DNA of 11,884 bases from Chloroflexota bacterium (lineage in GTDB: Bacteria; Chloroflexota; Dehalococcoidia; UBA2979), in contig VYDC01000112.1 in NCBI GenBank assembly GCA_009843585.1, positions 1 to 11,884 of the forward strand, given 5' to 3'. Positions 1 to 5,935 of this stretch are shown here, one piece after another. The position numbers and the translations under genes are program-made. The stretch's first letter is position 1. Each line of letters opens with the position of its first letter. The notes beneath the pieces are model-generated. The model was given only the letters and a program-made list of their open reading frames with translations. It did not search any database and had not been told where the DNA came from.

Positions 1-612
1 GTCCTGCTCCGCCCACTCGTCGAGCGTGAGCGCCACGACGTTCCACTCGTGGGCGTGGCGCGCCGCGATGCGCATGGTGCGCCGCCCCGAGCCCCCGACC
101 AGCAGCGGGACCTCGCCGCGCAGCGGGCGCGGGTGAGAGTAGGCCCCGGCGAGCGAGTAGTGCTCCCCCTCGAAGTCGACCGGGCCGCCCTGCCACAGCG
201 CCCGCAGCAGGCGCACCGCCTCCTCGAGCCGGGAGAGCCGCTCTCCGGGCGGCGGGAAGGGGAGGCCGTAGGCCAGGTGCTCCGCCTCGCCCCACCCGGC
301 GCCGATGCCGAGCACGAAGCGGCCGCCCGAGAGGGCATCGAGGTGCGCCGCCATCCGTCCCACGATCGAGGGCGGCCGGAAGCAGACCGCGGTCACCAGC
401 GTCCCGAGCGTGATCCGCCTGGTCTCCGCCGCGAGCACCGCCAGCAGCAGGAACGGGTCGGTCGACGCGCGGTCCGGCTCGGCGCGCTGCGAGTAGACGT
501 GGTCGGAGCACCAGAGCGAGTCGAAGCCCAGCTCGTCCGCCGCGCGGGCCACGCGGCGCGCCGTCTCCCAGTCGATCGCCTCCTGGCACTCGAGCTGGAT
601 GCCGATGCGCAT
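1..612 (-). CDS. LLM class (luciferase-like, probably F420-dependent) oxidoreductase, C-terminus outside window
   Basis: Bacterial luciferase-like TIM-barrel oxidoreductase that uses F420 or FMN as hydride carrier on an unknown small substrate in the cytoplasm. The frame is open from ATG 612 to base 1, giving 204 codons; members usually run about 280-330 aa, so the C-terminal third is missing. Visible signatures: N-terminal strand MRIGIQLE, then ELGFDSLWCSDHV at about residues 27-39, TRRITLGTLVTAV at 64-76, and the hallmark GIGAGWGEAEHLAYGLPFP at 102-120 followed by ERL..LEEAVRLLRALW. VPLLVGGSG lies at 168-176. The start is fixed by the first in-frame ATG at the family N-terminus; a G-rich run just upstream may act as the Shine-Dalgarno. 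It lies 27 nt downstream of an aldo/keto reductase on the same strand, so the two are probably cotranscribed. Assignment to the family is firm. F420 rather than FMN is inferred from the subgroup-like GAGWxEAEH motif. Confidence 0.93.
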   Translation of the reverse strand, partial: MRIGIQLECQEAIDWETARRVARAADELGFDSLWCSDHVYSQRAEPDRASTDPFLLLAVLAAETRRITLGTLVTAVCFRPPSIVGRMAAHLDALSGGRFVLGIGAGWGEAEHLAYGLPFPPPGERLSRLEEAVRLLRALWQGGPVDFEGEHYSLAGAYSHPRPLRGEVPLLVGGSGRRTMRIAARHAHEWNVVALTLDEWAEQD

Positions 613-639
613 CGCCGTCCCCGCCCCCCCGCCGGCCCG

Positions 640-1590
640 CTAGCCGCCGGTGATCGCGTCGAGCGCGGCGAGGTCCTCGGCGGAGAGCGCCACCTCCGCG
701 CACGCGGCGTTCGCTGCCACCTGCTCGGGCGAGGTCGCCCCCACGATCACGGTCGACACCACCGGCTGGGCGGCGAGCCACCCGAGGGCCACCTCGAGCA
801 GCGAGAGGCCCCGCTCGGAGCAGAAGCCCTCGAGCGCGGCGAGCGTGGAGAAGTTCCCCTCGTTCAGGACGCGCGGCGCGAAGCGCGCGACGGCCGGGTC
901 GCCCCACCTCGCGCCGGCGGGCGGCTCCTCGCCGGGGCGGTACTTGCCGGTCAGGAACCCGCCGGCGAGCGGCGAGTAGGGGATCAGCCCGAGGCCGTAG
1001 TGCAGGCACGCGGCGATCTGATCGCCCTCGACGGCGCGGTCGAGGAGGCTGTAGGGGGGCTGCGAGGAGACGAACTCCGCCCCGCCGCGGCTCCGCGCCT
1101 GCCACTGCGACTCGGCGATCTGCCACGAGGAGTAGTTCGAGCAGCCGATGTAGCGGACGAGACCCTCGGTGACCAGCTCGTCGAGCGCGGCCATCGTCTC
1201 CGAGAGCGGCGTGCGCCGGTCGGCGAAGTGCGCCTGGTAGACGTCGATGTAGTCGGTCTGAAGCCGCGCGAGCGAGGCGGTCACCTGCTGGCGTATGTAG
1301 CGGCGCGAGGAGCCGGAGCCGTTCGGGCCCTCCTGGGTGCGGCCCCCGAACTTCGTCATCACCACCCAGCGCTCGCGCTTGCCGCCTGCGAGCGCGCGGC
1401 CGATGTACTCCTCGGAGGTGCCGCCGCCGCCGTAGATGTCGGCGGTGTCGACCGTCTGTATCCCCGCGTCGAGCGCCGCGTCGAGGATGTTCGCGGTCAG
1501 GGCGGCGTCGCACCGCCGCCCGAAGGTGTTCCCGCCGAGACCGATCACCGAGACGTCGAGCCCCGACCGGCCGAGCTTCCGGTACTCCAT
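640..1590 (-). CDS. Aldo/keto reductase
   Basis: NAD(P)H-dependent reductase of carbonyl compounds with the aldo/keto reductase TIM barrel, 316 aa, the normal family length. The N-terminus MEYRKLGRSGLDVSVIGLGG is diagnostic. The catalytic tetrad is complete: Asp48 (TVDTADIYG), Tyr53, Lys80 (VVMTKFGG) and His121 (VYQAHFAD). GCSNYSSWQI at 149-158, QPPYSLLDR at about 177-185 and PYSPLAGGFLTGKY at about 204-217 are the usual cofactor-side loops, and VIVGATSPEQV near 272-282 binds the NADP phosphate region in relatives. The ATG at 1590 has GGAG 6 nt upstream on the minus strand. It is the first gene of a minus-strand pair with the LLM oxidoreductase. Only a weak TAGCCT (1636-1641, minus) could be its -10. 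The physiological substrate cannot be read from the sequence; the protein resembles the general AKR11/12-like groups rather than potassium-channel beta subunits. Confidence 0.96.
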   Translation of the reverse strand: MEYRKLGRSGLDVSVIGLGGNTFGRRCDAALTANILDAALDAGIQTVDTADIYGGGGTSEEYIGRALAGGKRERWVVMTKFGGRTQEGPNGSGSSRRYIRQQVTASLARLQTDYIDVYQAHFADRRTPLSETMAALDELVTEGLVRYIGCSNYSSWQIAESQWQARSRGGAEFVSSQPPYSLLDRAVEGDQIAACLHYGLGLIPYSPLAGGFLTGKYRPGEEPPAGARWGDPAVARFAPRVLNEGNFSTLAALEGFCSERGLSLLEVALGWLAAQPVVSTVIVGATSPEQVAANAACAEVALSAEDLAALDAITGG

Positions 1591-1690
1591 GGCATGCTCC
1601 GTTCCCCGCCGTGCCCCGCGCCGCCGTACGCCCGAAGGCTACCCCGCCGTCCCGCGGCGCGCGACGCACGGCGACCCCCGCGGGGCGAGT

Positions 1691-1699
1691 TGTTACGAT
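1691..1699 (+). promoter_or_regulatory. Extended -10 promoter element, leaderless start
   Basis: TGtTACGAT: a TG dinucleotide, one spacer base, then TACGAT (1694-1699), in an otherwise extremely GC-rich gap between divergent genes. The ATG at 1706 begins after only 6 nt, where transcription would itself be expected to start, so the mRNA would be leaderless. No -35 box is recognisable. The call rests on the hexamer, the extended -10 and the spacing. Confidence 0.55.
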
Positions 1700-1705
1700 C
1701 GAGTT

Positions 1706-1912
1706 ATGGCGGACGAGGCGGGCGGCGACCCCCGGGCATCCTACCGGCAGGCTCTCCGCGAGTGGCAGGAGCAGCTCGACCGGCTCCACGCCGTCCTCCT
1801 CGACGGCGAGAGGCGGCGCCCCGACCAGCTGAAGGGGCTGCTCAACCGGGAGGCCCGCGCCAAGGAGCGCTACGAGCGCGAGCGCCGGCGCCTGCTCGGG
1901 CTGGGCGAGTAG
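1706..1912 (+). CDS. Small charged helical protein, unknown function (68 aa)
   Basis: I do not recognise this protein. It is 68 aa, cytoplasmic by composition, and after a short acidic N-terminus (MADEAGGDPR) is predicted almost entirely helical: YRQALREWQEQLDRLHAVLL, a turn around GERRRPDQ, then a very basic second helix that runs through NREARAKERYERERRRLLGL. This looks like a two-helix hairpin or short coiled coil. No cysteine, signal or membrane segment is present. The start at ATG 1706 is favoured because an extended -10 sits 6 nt upstream and no Shine-Dalgarno is seen, consistent with a leaderless message. The next gene, encoding a CcdA-like transporter, starts 22 nt after the stop, so the two are probably one transcript. 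Its reality is supported by the promoter, the non-random charged pattern and the tight spacing. A function in thiol transport would be pure guesswork. Confidence 0.7.
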   Translation: MADEAGGDPRASYRQALREWQEQLDRLHAVLLDGERRRPDQLKGLLNREARAKERYERERRRLLGLGE

Positions 1913-1924
1913 CGCCGGGCGGAC

Positions 1925-1930
1925 GGAGGG
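1925..1930 (+). promoter_or_regulatory. Shine-Dalgarno that fixes the CcdA GTG start
   Basis: GGAGGG ends 4 nt before GTG 1935 and lies in the 22-nt gap after the small upstream gene. It supports the GTG as the true start. That matters because it places the second-half CcdA module at the very N-terminus, with no room for a lost first half upstream. Confidence 0.75.
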
Positions 1931-1934
1931 TCCA

Positions 1935-2744
1935 GTGAGCGTCGACGCATCGAGCCGAGACCCGGCGGCCGGCGGGCCCGCGGGAGCGGGGACCGGATAC
2001 CGGCGCTCCGTCCTCATCGGCGCCGCCTTCGCCGTCGCGTGGTCGCCGTGCATCGGGCCCATCCTGGGCGTGGTGCTCACGCTCGCCGCGGCCAGCGGCA
2101 CGGCCGCGCAGGGGGCGCTCCTGCTCGCCTTCTACTCGCTGGGGCTCGGGGTCTGGTTCCTCGCCTTCGGGCTCCTCTTCGGGTGGATATCCCCGCGCAT
2201 CCGCGCGCTCTACCCCTACCTGGGCCGGATCATGGTCCTCTCGGGCGTGCTGTTCGTCGCCGTCGGCGCGCTGATGCTCCTGGGCGAGTTCTATCGCGTG
2301 AACACGTACTTCCAGAACTTCGGCTTCCTCTTCGGCACCACGGAGAGCACCGAGCGCACCCTCTCCGACGGCGTCGACGGCGCCGCGGGGCCGGTGATCG
2401 CCTTCTTCGGCGGCATGGTCTCCTTCCTCTCGCCGTGCGTGCTCCCGCTGGTGCCGGCCTACCTGGCGAACCTGGCCGGGGAGGCCCTCTTCGGCACCGG
2501 CCACTCGCGGACCGACCGCCGGCGCGTGCTCGGACACGCGCTCGCCTTCGTGCTCGGCTTCTCGGCGGTCTTCACCGTTGTCGGGGCCTCCCTCGGCTTC
2601 GTCGGGACGCTCGTCCAGGACTCGCTCGAGACGCTCACCCGCATCGGCGGCGTCCTGCTGATCGCCCTGGGCCTGCAGATGACCGGGCTCGTGCGCATCC
2701 CGTACCTCGACCGCACGTACCAGCTCCCGGTCGAGTCGCGGTAG
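1935..2744 (+). CDS. CcdA/DsbD-type thiol-disulfide membrane transporter with its two halves in permuted order
   Basis: Cytochrome c biogenesis protein CcdA family (six-helix integral membrane protein): carries reducing equivalents across the membrane through a cysteine pair, for apocytochrome c or extracytoplasmic thioredoxin-like partners. It is 269 aa with two pseudo-symmetric three-helix modules. Ordinary CcdA begins with the SPCxLPLxPAYL module and ends with the WxPCxGPIL module. Here the order is reversed. AWSPCIGPILGVVL (Cys39) is at 35-48 with helices near 25-52, 58-82 and 94-117. SFLSPCVLPLVPAYL (Cys168) is at 163-177 with helices near 152-181, 200-224 and 234-253. Both cysteines and flanking prolines are kept. 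Charges suit this order: basic loops WISPRIRALYPYLGR and HSRTDRRR would be cytoplasmic, with both termini inside. The polar linker at about 118-151 would be outside. GTG 1935 has a good Shine-Dalgarno. No thioredoxin-like or ResB partner lies in the window. Family assignment is firm; permutation is read directly from motif order. Confidence 0.9.
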   Translation: MSVDASSRDPAAGGPAGAGTGYRRSVLIGAAFAVAWSPCIGPILGVVLTLAAASGTAAQGALLLAFYSLGLGVWFLAFGLLFGWISPRIRALYPYLGRIMVLSGVLFVAVGALMLLGEFYRVNTYFQNFGFLFGTTESTERTLSDGVDGAAGPVIAFFGGMVSFLSPCVLPLVPAYLANLAGEALFGTGHSRTDRRRVLGHALAFVLGFSAVFTVVGASLGFVGTLVQDSLETLTRIGGVLLIALGLQMTGLVRIPYLDRTYQLPVESR

Positions 2745-2778
2745 GCCCGCCCGGGGCGCGGTCCGCGTTGCGACGCGC

Positions 2779-2784
2779 TACAAT
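2779..2784 (+). promoter_or_regulatory. -10 element upstream of the 149-aa gene
   Basis: TACAAT stands in a GC-rich 97-nt gap and matches five of six consensus positions. Transcription would start near 2791, giving a leader of about 50 nt before ATG 2842. I find no convincing -35 hexamer at the usual distance, so this rests on the -10 alone. Confidence 0.45.
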
Positions 2785-2831
2785 TCCTGCCGGAGCCGCC
2801 GGGGATCGGAACGCCGAGAGCGGCTTGGGAC

Positions 2832-2836
2832 GGTGA
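2832..2836 (+). promoter_or_regulatory. Shine-Dalgarno supporting ATG 2842
   Basis: GGTGA is 5 nt before ATG 2842. This favours that ATG over the in-frame GTG at 2833, whose own upstream GGGA would be only about 3 nt away. Confidence 0.5.
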
Positions 2837-2841
2837 CCCGG

Positions 2842-3291
2842 ATGGACCGCGAGTTCGGCATCGATCTCGACGCCATCGTCGGCGTGATCCGCGAGGCCGA
2901 GGTCTTCATCGTCCGCTTCGGCCTCATCGACCAGAGGCTCCTCGTCGACGCCCGGCCCGGACCGACCGATCAGCCGATCATCCGCCTGGTGCCGCGCGTC
3001 CACTCCGCCGAGGAGCGCTACCGCTACCTGCGCCGCGAGCGCCCCTCGCTCGGGCTGCCGGAGCAGATCACCGTCTTCGAGTGGCCCCGGCGCATCCAGG
3101 TCATGCGCGACATGGGTCTCTGGGAGCACATCGAGCAGCGCCTGGTGACCGAGGGCGGCCCCGAGCTCGCCGAGGAGTGCGAGCGCGCCTTCCAGAGCGC
3201 GCTCCGCGCCGAGCGCATCGACCTCGTCGCCGCGATCCGCGGAGGCGAGGGCTACGAGACCGTCTGGGAGCGGAGCGCCGACTCCCCGTAG
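2842..3291 (+). CDS. Conserved-looking protein of unknown function (149 aa)
   Basis: I do not recognise a named family. The protein is soluble, with no signal peptide, membrane segment or cysteine-rich site. It alternates strands and helices: helix DLDAIVGVIREAE at 8-20, strand VFIVRFGLIDQRLLVDARP at 21-39, strand PIIRLVPRV at 45-53, helix SAEERYRYLRRERP at 55-68, then EQITVFEWPRRIQVMRDMGL at 74-93 and helical IEQRLV with an acidic C-terminal half. The phrase RLLVDAR followed by a charged loop and IIRLVPRV looks like a beta-hairpin core. ATG 2842 is preferred over GTG 2833 because GGTGA lies 5 nt upstream. A TACAAT -10 in the 97-nt gap after the CcdA gene suggests its own promoter, though readthrough is possible. 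A link to CcdA is only positional. Clean codon usage and regular secondary structure make it very likely a real gene. Confidence 0.8.
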   Translation: MDREFGIDLDAIVGVIREAEVFIVRFGLIDQRLLVDARPGPTDQPIIRLVPRVHSAEERYRYLRRERPSLGLPEQITVFEWPRRIQVMRDMGLWEHIEQRLVTEGGPELAEECERAFQSALRAERIDLVAAIRGGEGYETVWERSADSP

Positions 3292-3333
3292 GACCCCCGG
3301 CTCAGGCCCGCGTCCCGCTTCATGACCGGGCGT

Positions 3334-3352
3334 GTGCGCCCGCCGGGCGCGC
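3334..3352 (+). other. GC hairpin without T-tract between two genes
   Basis: The arms GTGCGCCC (3334-3341) and GGGCGCGC (3345-3352) can pair with one G-U wobble around a three-base loop. The hairpin sits about 45 nt after the 149-aa gene and upstream of the next promoter. No run of T follows, so a factor-independent terminator is doubtful. In sequence this rich in G and C it may be chance. Confidence 0.25.
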
Positions 3353-3372
3353 GCGATCGTGGGCCGGGGCTC

Positions 3373-3381
3373 TGCTACGCT
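3373..3381 (+). promoter_or_regulatory. Extended -10 promoter for the threonine aldolase gene
   Basis: TGcTACGCT: a TG dinucleotide, one base, then TACGCT (3376-3381). It would start RNA near 3388, leaving a leader of about 28 nt that contains a good Shine-Dalgarno. The layout is the same as the extended -10 at 1691-1699, but here the message has a leader. No clear -35 box is seen. Confidence 0.5.
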
Positions 3382-3403
3382 CGGCCGCGCCGCCCGACGC
3401 TCC

Positions 3404-3408
3404 GGAGG
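3404..3408 (+). promoter_or_regulatory. Shine-Dalgarno that decides the threonine aldolase start
   Basis: GGAGG with a 7-nt spacer before GTG 3416. It rules against longer upstream starts in the same frame and against GTG 3422, which would be 13 nt away. Confidence 0.75.
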
Positions 3409-3415
3409 TCAGCCC

Positions 3416-4450
3416 GTGCGAGTGATCGATCTGCGCTCCGACACCGTCACGCAGCCCACCTCCGGGATGCGGCGCGCCATGGCGGAGGCGCGCGTCGGGG
3501 ACGACGTGCTGGGCGACGATCCGACCGTGAAGGAGCTGGAGCGCGCCTCGGCCGGGCTCCTGGGGAAGGAGGCCGCCCTCTACGTCCCCAGCGGCACGAT
3601 GGCGAACCTCCTCGCGCTCCTGCTCGCCTGCGACCGCGGGGAGCAGGCGGTCGTCGGATCCGAGTCGCACATCCTCCATCACGAGGGTCTCGGGGCCCCC
3701 GCGCTGGGCGGTGTGCACCTCGCCGTGATTCCCAACGACGCGCGCGGACGGCTCCCTCTGGAGGCGCTCGACCGGGCGCTCGAGGCGGGGCCCGCGCTCG
3801 TCTGCCTCGAGAACACCCACAACCGCTGCGGCGGCGCCGCCGTGAGCCTCAGCCACACCCGCGAGGTGGCCGAGAGGGCGCATGCGGCCGGGGCGGCCGT
3901 GCACGTCGACGGCGCACGCATCTTCAACGCGGCGCTCGCGCGGGAGAGCGATGCGGCGTCGCTCGTCGCCGACGCGGACACCGCCTCCTTCTGCTTTTCG
4001 AAGGGACTCGGTGCGCCGGTGGGCTCGGTGCTCTGCGGGAGCAGCGAGCTCATCGCGCGCGCGCGCCCGCTGCGACGCCAGCTCGGCGGCGGCATGCGCC
4101 AGGCCGGGGTGATCGCCGCCGCCGCCCTCCACGCGCTGGAGAACCACGTCGAGCGGCTCGCCGAGGATCACGCCCACGCGCGCCTCCTCGCCGAGGGGCT
4201 CTCGCGGCTGCCCGGCATCCGCATCGACCCGCAGGCCGTCGAGACGAACCTCGTCTTCTTCGAGCTCGACGGGCCGGAGCCGCGGGCGTTCCGCGAGGCG
4301 CTCACCGCCGCCGGCGTGCTCGCCTCCGGCCCCACGGCGCGCCGCGTGCGCATGGCGACGCACCTCGGCATCTCGGCGGCCGACGTGGAGGAGGCGCTCG
4401 CCCGCACGAGGCGGGTCGTGGAGAGCCTTCCCGAGCCCGCCGCGCGATGA
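3416..4450 (+). CDS. ltaE: Low-specificity L-threonine/allo-threonine aldolase
   Basis: PLP-dependent fold-type I enzyme that cleaves L-threonine or L-allo-threonine to glycine and acetaldehyde in the cytoplasm, supplying glycine. It is 344 aa from GTG 3416, the usual family length. The N-terminus [20 protein letters not shown] and [15 protein letters not shown] are diagnostic. Other features are [13 protein letters not shown] at 57-69, SHILHHEG at 84-91 with the PLP-stacking His85, [10 protein letters not shown] at 131-140, [11 protein letters not shown] at 163-173 with Asp165 and Arg168, and the PLP lysine Lys196 in [17 protein letters not shown]. The start is set by GGAGG 7 nt upstream; a longer frame reaching back to about 3332 would run through the promoter and is rejected. 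An extended -10 at 3373-3381 probably drives it. Its stop overlaps the ATG of the lipoprotein gene (ATGA), implying translational coupling. The family also contains related beta-hydroxy-amino-acid aldolases, so exact stereospecificity is unproven. Confidence 0.95.
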   Translation: MRVIDLRSDTVTQPTSGMRRAMAEARVGDDVLGDDPTVKELERASAGLLGKEAALYVPSGTMANLLALLLACDRGEQAVVGSESHILHHEGLGAPALGGVHLAVIPNDARGRLPLEALDRALEAGPALVCLENTHNRCGGAAVSLSHTREVAERAHAAGAAVHVDGARIFNAALARESDAASLVADADTASFCFSKGLGAPVGSVLCGSSELIARARPLRRQLGGGMRQAGVIAAAALHALENHVERLAEDHAHARLLAEGLSRLPGIRIDPQAVETNLVFFELDGPEPRAFREALTAAGVLASGPTARRVRMATHLGISAADVEEALARTRRVVESLPEPAAR

Positions 4451-5214
4451 GGTCCGCGCTGCGCCTCTCCGCGGGCGGCGCGCTGCTGCTCCTGGCCCTG
4501 CTCGCGGCGTCATGCCGGCCGGGCCCGGGCGGGGAGGAGGCGGGACTCGAGGTGGCGCGCATCCCCTTCGCCTGCGGGGAGAGCTCGCGCTACGCCCTCC
4601 GGGAGATCGACGGGACGCCGGTCGCCGAGGCGGACTTCGAGGTGCGCTGCGAGGGCGGCGCGCTGCTCCTCGAGCAGAGCTTCCGTCCCGGAACCGGGGC
4701 CGGGAGCGACGGCGGCGCGGGGCACGACCGCTCGCGGGTCGTCGTCGATGCGGCGACGCTGCTCCCCCTCGAGAGCATCCGCCGGGCCGCGCGCGAGGGC
4801 GAGGAGACCAGCTGGAGCGCCGCCTACGCCGGCGACCCCCCGGAGGTGCTGTTCCGGGAGGAGGCCGGCGGCGAGCGGTCGGAGCGCGAGCTGCGGCTCA
4901 GGCAGGACGCCTACGACAACGAGAGCGCGCTCTGGCTCTGGCGAACGCTGGACCTCTCAGAGGGATACGACGCGCGGTACGTCTCCGTCAGCGCCGTGAC
5001 GCAGCGCCAGATCACCGTGCGCCTGACGGTCGCGCGCCAGGAGCGGATCGAGGTCCCCTACGGCGCCTTCGACGTGTGGCGGCTCCAGGTGCGGAGCGGG
5101 CGCGCGACGCGCGTCGCGTGGGTGGCGGTCGACCCGCCGCACCAGCTCGTGCAGTGGGACAACGGCTCCGAGATCTTCCGGCTGCTCTCCTACGACGCCG
5201 GCTCACCCGAGTAG
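4447..5214 (+). CDS. Probable lipoprotein with DUF3108-like C-terminal part
   Basis: A 255-aa exported protein. Residues 1-22 form a lipoprotein-type signal, [20 protein letters not shown], with LAASC putting the lipid-bearing cysteine at 23; Ala at -3 is acceptable but not the best lipobox. After a Gly/Pro-rich spacer the body is beta-rich with alternating polar strands. Near the C-terminus, IEVPYGAFDVWRLQVRSG and then RVAWVAVDPPHQLVQWDNGS resemble the DUF3108-type pattern, in which a barrel-like exported protein is described by its ester- or sugar-like ligand surface. I assign this only from pattern memory. Its ATG overlaps the stop of the threonine aldolase gene, so translation is coupled, although no metabolic link is obvious. 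The last 25 bp overlap the 3' end of the convergent gene. It has few cysteines (positions 23, 37 and 62), the last two possibly forming a disulfide. Confidence 0.82.
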   Translation: MRSALRLSAGGALLLLALLAASCRPGPGGEEAGLEVARIPFACGESSRYALREIDGTPVAEADFEVRCEGGALLLEQSFRPGTGAGSDGGAGHDRSRVVVDAATLLPLESIRRAAREGEETSWSAAYAGDPPEVLFREEAGGERSERELRLRQDAYDNESALWLWRTLDLSEGYDARYVSVSAVTQRQITVRLTVARQERIEVPYGAFDVWRLQVRSGRATRVAWVAVDPPHQLVQWDNGSEIFRLLSYDAGSPE

Positions 5215-5801
5215 GGACCGCCGGGCGCGTCCCGGAGCCCGACGAGAGCCTCCTCGATGTCGGAGGCGAAGCGCGGCCAGGCGCCCCGCGCCTCCCGGAG
5301 GGCCGCGTCGAAGCGCTCCCTCTCCTCGGCCCGCAGCAGGATCACGGCGCCGGCGCGGAAGCGGTCGCGCTCCTCCACCGTCGGACCGGAGGCGGCCTCT
5401 CCGGGGAGCGCCTCAACGGCGGCGAGCAGCGCCCGCACCTCCCACTCGAAGATGCCGGCGCGCTCCGGCACCGCCATCGCCCACATCGCGACCGCGCCGG
5501 CGGCCGGGGGAGGGCTCGCGTCCGCCGCGATGGAGGCGCTCCACATCCCGCTCACGAGCGGCGCGAGGCCGCGCACGACGAAGGCCATGTGGGGCGGGGA
5601 GGCGGCGAACGGCTCGAGGGCGGCGCGGTCGTCGAGCCAGCAGGCGGAGACGATGTGCCGCTCCGAGCGCCCGAGCAGCGCCGCCCGCACGCCGGGCGCG
5701 CGCTCCAGCGCGCCGCCGAGCTCCAGCGCCCCGCGCAGCCGCGGCTCGTCCGGGGCCAGGGCCGGCAGGCGGCCCGCGATGAGGTGCAGCACGGAGCTCA
5801 C
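5190..5801 (-). CDS. ABM-like (dimeric alpha/beta barrel) protein, unknown substrate
   Basis: A 203-aa cytoplasmic protein. Residues about 1-92 resemble an antibiotic biosynthesis monooxygenase (ABM)/ferredoxin-like barrel unit. A first strand LHLIAGRLP leads to helix LRGALELGGALERAPGV, then strand RAALLGRSERHIVSACWLDD, helix ALEPFAASPPHMAFVVRGLAP and strand LVSGMWSASIA. The SPPHMAFV segment matches the typical SPxHxxF of ABM proteins. The rest is an extension: an Ala/Pro-rich piece, then a region with EWEVRALLAAVEALPG and RAGAVILLRAEERERFDAAL that may be a second, weaker copy of the same fold. GTG 5801 has GAGG 4 nt upstream. The gene is convergent with the lipoprotein gene (25-bp overlap) and divergent from polA. 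A long open frame on the opposite strand gives a low-complexity Arg/Pro/Ala protein and was rejected. Whether it is an enzyme or a sensor is unknown. Confidence 0.75.
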   Translation of the reverse strand: MSSVLHLIAGRLPALAPDEPRLRGALELGGALERAPGVRAALLGRSERHIVSACWLDDRAALEPFAASPPHMAFVVRGLAPLVSGMWSASIAADASPPPAAGAVAMWAMAVPERAGIFEWEVRALLAAVEALPGEAASGPTVEERDRFRAGAVILLRAEERERFDAALREARGAWPRFASDIEEALVGLRDAPGGPYSGEPAS

Positions 5802-5922
5802 GGGGCCTCAGCCGCGCGGCCTGAGCGCCGGCGCAGCGCGGCGCGCCGCGGCCGGCCGCCCGGTGCCGGCGGGGAGGCGATCACCCGCGCCCCGGCCCGG
5901 CACCGCGGCCTTCCGCCCCCGA

Positions 5923-5928
5923 TATACT
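5923..5928 (+). promoter_or_regulatory. -10 element of polA, leaderless start
   Basis: TATACT, five of six matches to the consensus, stands out in the 134-nt GC-rich gap between the divergent ABM-like gene and polA. GTG 5936 begins 7 nt later, at the expected transcription start, and there is no Shine-Dalgarno in between. The polA message is therefore probably leaderless. No -35 box is recognisable. Read on the other strand, the same bases give TATATC, so a weak bidirectional promoter cannot be excluded. Confidence 0.6.
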
Positions 5929-5935
5929 GGCGACC

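Noticed and set aside
1676..1685. CCCCGCGGGG palindrome between the divergent aldo/keto reductase and 68-aa genes
   Set aside because: Ten bp of G/C only, single copy, not positioned over either promoter hexamer. Not distinguishable from background.
49..1938. A 629-codon plus-strand frame opposite the two oxidoreductase genes
   Set aside because: Same low-complexity composition. The minus strand carries intact luciferase-like and aldo/keto reductase signatures with correct catalytic residues.
3332..3415. Upstream extension of threonine aldolase to an ATG near 3332
   Set aside because: The extra 28 residues are Arg/Ala-rich and run through an extended -10 and a Shine-Dalgarno that fit GTG 3416.
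5825..5857. Cluster of GC palindromes in the gap between the ABM-like gene and polA, including a 14-bp perfect palindrome at 5837-5850
   Set aside because: In sequence made almost only of G and C, such palindromes are expected by chance, and no spacing or repeat pattern marks an operator. Conservation in relatives would be needed to revive it.
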